From an uncultured Prevotella sp. (lineage in GTDB: Bacteria > Bacteroidota > Bacteroidia > Bacteroidales > Bacteroidaceae): 9,061 nucleotides of DNA. Numbering within the stretch: position 1 is the stretch's first letter; every line of letters starts with the position of its first letter. The notes below the pieces were generated by a model, which did no database searches, had not been told where the DNA came from, and saw only the letters and a list, made by a program, of their open reading frames with translations. This document shows, piece by piece, positions 5,368 through 9,061 of this stretch. The position numbers and the translations under genes are program-made. The stretch is from NCBI GenBank assembly GCA_937906495.1, contig CALCVT010000056.1, forward strand, positions 1 through 9,061, in the 5' to 3' direction.

Positions 5368-6777
5368 ATGAAAAAGACGCTCCTTTGTACCGTATTTCTG
5401 GCATTGACTTGCGGTGGCATTCAAGCCCAGACCGCTGATGTTTCGCACGATTTTCAGCAAGTCCGTTTTTCATCCACTAACCTCGACGGCAGCCAGACTG
5501 AAGACTTTCAGGTGGCAGGTGTGTTCAACCATGTTTCGGGAAATGGCCAATATGCAGTAGGCTATGACGACCAGACATTGACCACCAACACGGGTAGTGC
5601 CTTTTTGTGGCGCAGCAGTAATCCCGATGTGCTTGAACAGCTCAACAAGACATACAGTCGTGTGAGTGCTTGCGATGTGTCGAACAATGGCATCATTGTA
5701 GGCAGTTTTGAACTTCGCGGCAACAGCACGGACTACGGCATCAGTTTTCCTGGATACAAGCATGTAGACAGTGATGCCTGGCTTCCCTTGCCGGTGCCCG
5801 ACCAGTATTCCATCCGCAACGCCTGCAGGCAGGACTTTGCCGAGGAGGCACGAGCCATTACAGCAGATGGTCAGGTCATAGCCGGTACTATTCATTACCG
5901 CGTAGGCGAGAAGGAAGTGCTCGGCTCGATGGCCGATATTGCCTATAATTACCTGACAGTATGGGAACGTAAGGACGACGGTTACGGACTGAAGGAGTGC
6001 TATACCGATTTAGGCAAGCCGGGCAATAACTTGCTTTACGACGAGGCGAGCAAGACCTTTAAAGATACCGACCGCGAAGTGAATTATCAGATTTTCATGG
6101 TGCGCGACATCAGCAACGATGGAAGGACCATTGTAGGCATGAACGTGGCCGATTGCGGTGGTTTTAACCCGGCTTTTGTACGCGATGGCAAGCTCTATCA
6201 AATATTCAGTTGCGGTGAGGAAGGCGACGACTACGACAGCTTTAACTTTAACGGTGGTACCATTATGACTATTGATGCGAATGGTAATATGTATGGCTAC
6301 TTTACCGATGGTGAACTTCAAAACCACTACTTTGTATTTTCGGCAACAAACGAACTGACCTACCTTGACCAGGCCGTTACCTGTGCCGACAAGCAGGGCA
6401 ACCGCTATAGCCAGTATGCGCGGAGCATGTCGCCGGCCTTTGACTGCAGCGAGGATGGCGTAGTGCTGGTAGGAGCCGGCGTAGGCGACCTGGGTTTTGG
6501 TCCTTACAATTATCCCCTGGTAGTAACCAACGGCAGCAGTTCGGCTGTTGAGAACGTGCAGGATGCAGCCAAGGCCGGTGTGAAGGTCGATTTTGACGGC
6601 ACAACCATCCGCCTGAAAGGTGCCTGGCTTTATGCGCAGGTTTACAATGCAGCAGGCACACGCGTGGCCGGCGGCAGCACAGGCGCAAGCTTCAACCTGA
6701 GCAGCTATCCTGCCGGAGCCTACATTGTTAAGGTGGCAACCATGAATGGGGTAACGAGCTTTAAGGTGGCTAAATAA
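5368..6777 (+). CDS. Secreted HAF-type repeat protein with T9SS type A-like sorting tail
   Basis: The 469-residue product opens with a clear signal peptide (MKKTLLCTVFLALTCGGIQA, cleaved before QT). The body contains about six spaced copies of a loose motif, x-[IV]-[ST]-x-[DN]-G-x-x-x-x-G: at 55-68 (SGNGQYAVGYDD), 103-113 (DVSNNGIIVGS), 163-174 (AITADGQVIAGT), 247-258 (DISNDGRTIVGM), 301-311 (TIDANGNMYGY) and 359-370 (DCSEDGVVLVGA). This resembles the HAF extracellular repeat and suggests a beta-propeller-like fold. Residues about 405-469 form a T9SS-type tail with LYAQVYNAAGTRV, LSSYPAGAYIVKV and a final FKVAK. No enzymatic motif is seen; a binding or structural surface role is a guess. The ATG at 5368 is the natural start, preceded by A-rich sequence without a Shine-Dalgarno motif. 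An intrinsic terminator lies 70 nt after the stop. Confidence 0.86.
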   Translation: MKKTLLCTVFLALTCGGIQAQTADVSHDFQQVRFSSTNLDGSQTEDFQVAGVFNHVSGNGQYAVGYDDQTLTTNTGSAFLWRSSNPDVLEQLNKTYSRVSACDVSNNGIIVGSFELRGNSTDYGISFPGYKHVDSDAWLPLPVPDQYSIRNACRQDFAEEARAITADGQVIAGTIHYRVGEKEVLGSMADIAYNYLTVWERKDDGYGLKECYTDLGKPGNNLLYDEASKTFKDTDREVNYQIFMVRDISNDGRTIVGMNVADCGGFNPAFVRDGKLYQIFSCGEEGDDYDSFNFNGGTIMTIDANGNMYGYFTDGELQNHYFVFSATNELTYLDQAVTCADKQGNRYSQYARSMSPAFDCSEDGVVLVGAGVGDLGFGPYNYPLVVTNGSSSAVENVQDAAKAGVKVDFDGTTIRLKGAWLYAQVYNAAGTRVAGGSTGASFNLSSYPAGAYIVKVATMNGVTSFKVAK

Positions 6778-6846
6778 TTTTGTATGGCAGATGACACCGG
6801 CAAGGTATGCAGTATTGCGTGCCGGTTCGTTGTTTTCTGCTCCGTT

Positions 6847-6882
6847 AAAAGGGTCGCCGATGTTTTGTCGGCGACTCTTTTT
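6847..6882 (+). terminator. Rho-independent terminator of the HAF-repeat protein gene
   Basis: GTCGCCGA (6853-6860) pairs with TCGGCGAC (6868-6875) around a 7 nt loop. The stem extends outward through a G-T wobble, a G-C pair and four A-T pairs, and ends in CTTTTT. It lies 70 nt after the stop codon. A weaker upstream hairpin joins ACCGGCA (6796-6802) to TGCCGGT (6820-6826). Together they should insulate this gene from the next. Confidence 0.88.
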
Positions 6883-6892
6883 AGTATTTCTG
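6864..6892 (+). promoter_or_regulatory. Tentative promoter for the Omp28-like gene
   Basis: Between the terminator and the ATG at 6963 the best -7 candidate is TATTTCTG (6885-6892), one mismatch from TAnnTTTG. A TTTG at 6864-6867 lies 17 bp upstream, shorter than the usual 19-21, and falls within the terminator loop. It is weak, but no better site exists after the terminator. The alternative is read-through from upstream. Confidence 0.25.
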
Positions 6893-6895
6893 CTC

Positions 6896-6929
6896 CTTCC
6901 AGGTGGCAGCAGCCTGCTGAGGTTGGAAG
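6896..6929 (+). promoter_or_regulatory. Second stem-loop ahead of the Omp28-like gene
   Basis: CTTCCA (6896-6901) pairs with TGGAAG (6924-6929), and within it CAGC (6907-6910) pairs with GCTG (6916-6919). GCGGCAGTTTTT follows, so a short T run starts about 6 nt after the stem. It could be a leader structure, a weak attenuator or a back-up terminator. It lies 34 nt before the start codon. Confidence 0.4.
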
Positions 6930-6962
6930 CGGCAGTTTTTAAAACAACCAAACAAGCAACAC

Positions 6963-8753
6963 ATGAATCGCAATTATTTAATCCTTTCAAAACTTCGTGT
7001 CTGCTGTCTGCTGGTGGCCGTGATGTGGGGGTTAAACCTGTCGGCACAAACCGAACAGCCTGCGCTCATACTCGGTAACCACAGCGGAAATCCGGTAACC
7101 TATCAACCCGTAAGCAACCCCCTGCAGCAGGCTGGTTCAGCGCTTTATTACCCCGAAACCTATATGGCAGCCTACAAGGGGTGTACCTTGACCGAAATAC
7201 AGGTAAACCTTCATGCGCGGCCACAGGACCGGGGTACACTCAAGGTGTTTCTGACCCATCATTTGAACGAGCCCCCGTTTTATGAGCAGACCTTGCTGGA
7301 GTGCAGCCGAGGCTGGAACCGTGTGGCGCTCAGCCAACCATATGTAATTGATGGCCGGCCACTTTATATAGGTTATGAAGTCAGTGGCGAGAAATATTTG
7401 TCGTATAGCGAGGCTTTTGTCAAAAACGAGGAGTGGATTAAACATAAGGACGAAGGTTGGGTAAAGTACACAGGCGTGTATAGTGCTGCGCTCTATGCCA
7501 TCGTTACGGGCAGCAGCCTGCCCCGCCACAACGTGCGTCTTGTGCATGTTAAAATGCCTGCTTACACCCTCACCGCAACCAATGTGGCTTACAAGGGCAG
7601 CGTGAGCAATTTAGGGGTGGAACCCATTAACAGCCTGACTGTTAACTACCTGGTTGACGGCAAACAGGCACGAACCGAAAGGGTAGAGAATCTGAACATT
7701 GCTCCGCGCAAAAGCGGCACCTTTGCCCTGGAGGGTCTGCACTTTGAAACCGAAGGTAACTACCGGGTGCAACTCGAAGTAGCAGCCGTTAATGGTGAGC
7801 CCGATGCCGTAACTGCCGACAACCTGTCAATGGAACGTACCACCGTATGCCGCAACGAATTTGCCAGACGCAAGGCCCTGCTCGAAGTCTTCTCGACCGA
7901 GCGCTGCTCCAATTGCCCGCAAGCCCACAAGTCGATCGCCCAGGTGCTCGAAAAGTGTTCAGACTATGTAGAAATCGGGCATCATGCCGGTTTCCTGACC
8001 GATAAGTTTACCCTCGACGAGAGTGTAAAATACGAATGGTTCTATACGCCAACTCATGGCAATTATGCACCGGCAATGATGTTCGACCGTACCAATTTTT
8101 CGAACAGTTATCCCTCTATCTATTCCGACCAGGTGGCCATGGTTTCGGGTAGTGGTGATTATGCGGCTAAACTCATTGATGAGGCCTTAGCCATTCCGGC
8201 CTTTGCTTCGGTTCAACTTGCAGGAACGGTAGACCATGCTACACGTGAGCTGCGCTTACAAGTGTCGGGAAAACAGTTGCTCGACTTGCCGGAGGCAGAA
8301 GGAAAGCCGGTATTGAACGTGTGGATTACGGAGGATAACATCTTTTCGAAAACACAGATGGGTGCCAAAGGTTCGTACACCCATCGTCACGTGGCACGCC
8401 GTTGTCTGACACCGGTCTGGGGGCAACCCATCGACAACTTGCAGGCTGGCTATGCAGCCAACTTCCAGACGGTGTTGCCTGAGGATTGGGACATGCGCAA
8501 CCTGCGTGCAATAGCTTTTGTCTCGTTGTACAATCCCGACGACCGCAACGGCTGCCAGGTGCTTAATGCCGAAGAACTTCTGCTCAAAAAATGCGTGACG
8601 TCTGTCGGGTCTGTTACTACCAATCACGTCAATGAGCCTTGTGATGTTTATGCCGTAGATGGTACCTGTGTGCTGCGTGGGGCAACTCTCGGCCAAATAC
8701 GCTGCCTGCCCCGTGGTGTTTACATCATCAATGGTCAGAAAGTAGTGCGATAA
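6963..8753 (+). CDS. Omp28-like secreted protein with thioredoxin-type CxxC motif and T9SS-type tail
   Basis: The 596-residue product has a signal peptide ending near LSAQT (residues 26-30). Residues about 35-185 resemble a beta-sandwich seen in Bacteroidales surface proteins, with RGWNRVALSQPYVIDGRPLYIGYEV at about 116-140 as its signature. Residues about 190-290 look like a CARDB/Ig-like domain. Residues about 300-545 match the Omp28-related family: LLEVFSTERCSNCPQAH contains C315-S-N-C318, and YAPAMMFDR near 368-376 fits the cis-proline loop of thioredoxin folds; PVWGQPI near 484-490 is also family-typical. The C-terminus (556-596), with DVYAVDGT and LPRGVYIINGQKVVR, is a short T9SS-type tail. 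The CxxC suggests disulfide or redox chemistry outside the cytoplasm, but many family members have no proven activity. The upstream sequence lacks a Shine-Dalgarno motif, and no clear terminator follows. Confidence 0.9.
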   Translation: MNRNYLILSKLRVCCLLVAVMWGLNLSAQTEQPALILGNHSGNPVTYQPVSNPLQQAGSALYYPETYMAAYKGCTLTEIQVNLHARPQDRGTLKVFLTHHLNEPPFYEQTLLECSRGWNRVALSQPYVIDGRPLYIGYEVSGEKYLSYSEAFVKNEEWIKHKDEGWVKYTGVYSAALYAIVTGSSLPRHNVRLVHVKMPAYTLTATNVAYKGSVSNLGVEPINSLTVNYLVDGKQARTERVENLNIAPRKSGTFALEGLHFETEGNYRVQLEVAAVNGEPDAVTADNLSMERTTVCRNEFARRKALLEVFSTERCSNCPQAHKSIAQVLEKCSDYVEIGHHAGFLTDKFTLDESVKYEWFYTPTHGNYAPAMMFDRTNFSNSYPSIYSDQVAMVSGSGDYAAKLIDEALAIPAFASVQLAGTVDHATRELRLQVSGKQLLDLPEAEGKPVLNVWITEDNIFSKTQMGAKGSYTHRHVARRCLTPVWGQPIDNLQAGYAANFQTVLPEDWDMRNLRAIAFVSLYNPDDRNGCQVLNAEELLLKKCVTSVGSVTTNHVNEPCDVYAVDGTCVLRGATLGQIRCLPRGVYIINGQKVVR

Positions 8754-8793
8754 AAATGCTGGTCCGCATTTCCGGAGGATTTGTCTGGGTTGT

Positions 8794-8893
8794 AATTTGC
8801 TTTAAAAAATCCTCTGCCTTCAATGAAAGTTGGAATCACCCACTCGAAGAAGATTTTTAATTTGCATAAAGAATTTTCTGCCTTCATCAAAGG
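8794..8893. repeat. Pair of imperfect direct repeats about 65 bp apart
   Basis: Copy one spans 8794-8829 and copy two 8859-8893. Both start AATTTGC, continue with an A-rich stretch, share TCTGCCTTCA (8813-8822 and 8877-8886) and end in a GAAAG or CAAAGG block. The offset is 65 bp at the left and 64 bp at the right, so a single-base indel separates them. About 30 bp of unrelated sequence lies between. Confidence 0.65.
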
Positions 8894-9012
8894 TAAAAGC
8901 GGCTTCTTTCTCTTTTTGCCGCAGCAACCAATTGTTTGATAATCATCCTTCTTGTGCTTCAACTCATCTGTCATCCTTGTACTAAAGGTAAGAGGGTTTG
9001 TAAAAAGGGTTC

Positions 9013-9061
9013 TGCGGGATTTAGTGTGAATTAACATGCCGAATCCCGCAATTAACGGCAT
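9013..9061. repeat. Two overlapping inverted repeats at the right edge
   Basis: TGCGGGATT (9013-9021) is complementary to AATCCCGCA (9042-9050) with a 20 nt loop. ATGCCG (9036-9041) is complementary to CGGCAT (9056-9061) with a 14 nt loop. The second hairpin would enclose the right arm of the first, so the two cannot form simple nested stems together. The element may extend beyond the window. Confidence 0.5.

Larger units (their letters stand above)
8754..9061. other. Terminal intergenic region without a supported gene
   Basis: A minus-strand frame is open from the right edge to 8735, overlapping the 3' end of the Omp28-like gene by 19 bp. It runs through the direct repeats and has no start signal in the window, so I do not call it. 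An 8 bp inverted repeat GAGGATTT/AAATCCTC (8775-8782 with 8807-8814) is too widely spaced (24 nt) to be a convincing terminator. GCGGC/GCCGC (8899-8903 with 8918-8922) followed by TTTT on the minus strand is a weak leftward terminator candidate. Confidence 0.4.

Noticed and set aside
6010..7047. A 345-codon minus-strand open frame
   Set aside because: It is antisense to the HAF-repeat gene, crosses its terminator and enters the next gene; the translation resembles no family.
8899..8922. GCGGC/GCCGC hairpin followed by TTTT on the minus strand as a terminator
   Set aside because: Five base pairs with a 14 nt purine/pyrimidine-run loop are too weak, and no gene is supported upstream of it on that strand.
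8735..9061. Minus-strand frame of 108 codons at the right edge as a gene
   Set aside because: It overlaps the 3' end of the Omp28-like gene, runs through direct repeats and has no upstream signals within the window. Only its NPDKS motif is suggestive, and that is reported separately.

Overview
The window looks like chromosomal DNA from a member of the Bacteroidota, most likely order Bacteroidales (Prevotellaceae- or Porphyromonadaceae-like). Four things support this. Candidate promoters match the Bacteroidota -7 consensus TAnnTTTG. Start codons are preceded by A/C-rich stretches without Shine-Dalgarno motifs. Three of the four proteins end in type IX secretion system (T9SS) type A-like sorting tails. 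The protein families present (DUF4838, CotH-kinase, HAF-type repeats, Omp28-like) are typical of these bacteria. The genus cannot be fixed from the sequence alone.

Layout. Positions 1-102 hold a tandem array of about 35 bp units, each able to form a CCCCTT/AAGGGG hairpin; the left edge of the window cuts it. A strong intrinsic terminator at 141-178 ends a leftward gene (267-2477) for a secreted DUF4838 protein with a C-terminal F5/8 type C (discoidin-like) domain, probably a carbohydrate-active protein. An AT-rich divergent promoter region (2478-2818) separates it from a rightward CotH-kinase family gene (2819-4444). A long intergenic region (4445-5367) follows. It contains a 21 bp tandem repeat, a 39 bp-period direct repeat, an ATG-less open frame on the minus strand, and a promoter with a structured leader. 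Next come a secreted HAF-repeat protein (5368-6777), an intrinsic terminator (6847-6882), a second hairpin, and an Omp28-like protein with a thioredoxin-type CxxC motif (6963-8753). The last 308 bp are non-coding and carry imperfect direct repeats and overlapping inverted repeats.

How the genes relate. All four products carry signal peptides and are predicted to be exported. The three rightward genes encode unrelated N-terminal domains joined to T9SS-type tails, so they look like neighbouring cargo genes for one secretion machine. They do not look like a tight operon, because each has its own long leader and there is at least one strong terminator between them. No T9SS machinery, SusC/SusD pair, regulator, transposase, tRNA or rRNA is visible. 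I find no convincing new multi-gene system. The most unusual items are the acidic insert inside the CotH-kinase domain, the short-period repeat arrays between genes, and a coding-like motif (NPDKS) shared by two intergenic regions with only synonymous differences.
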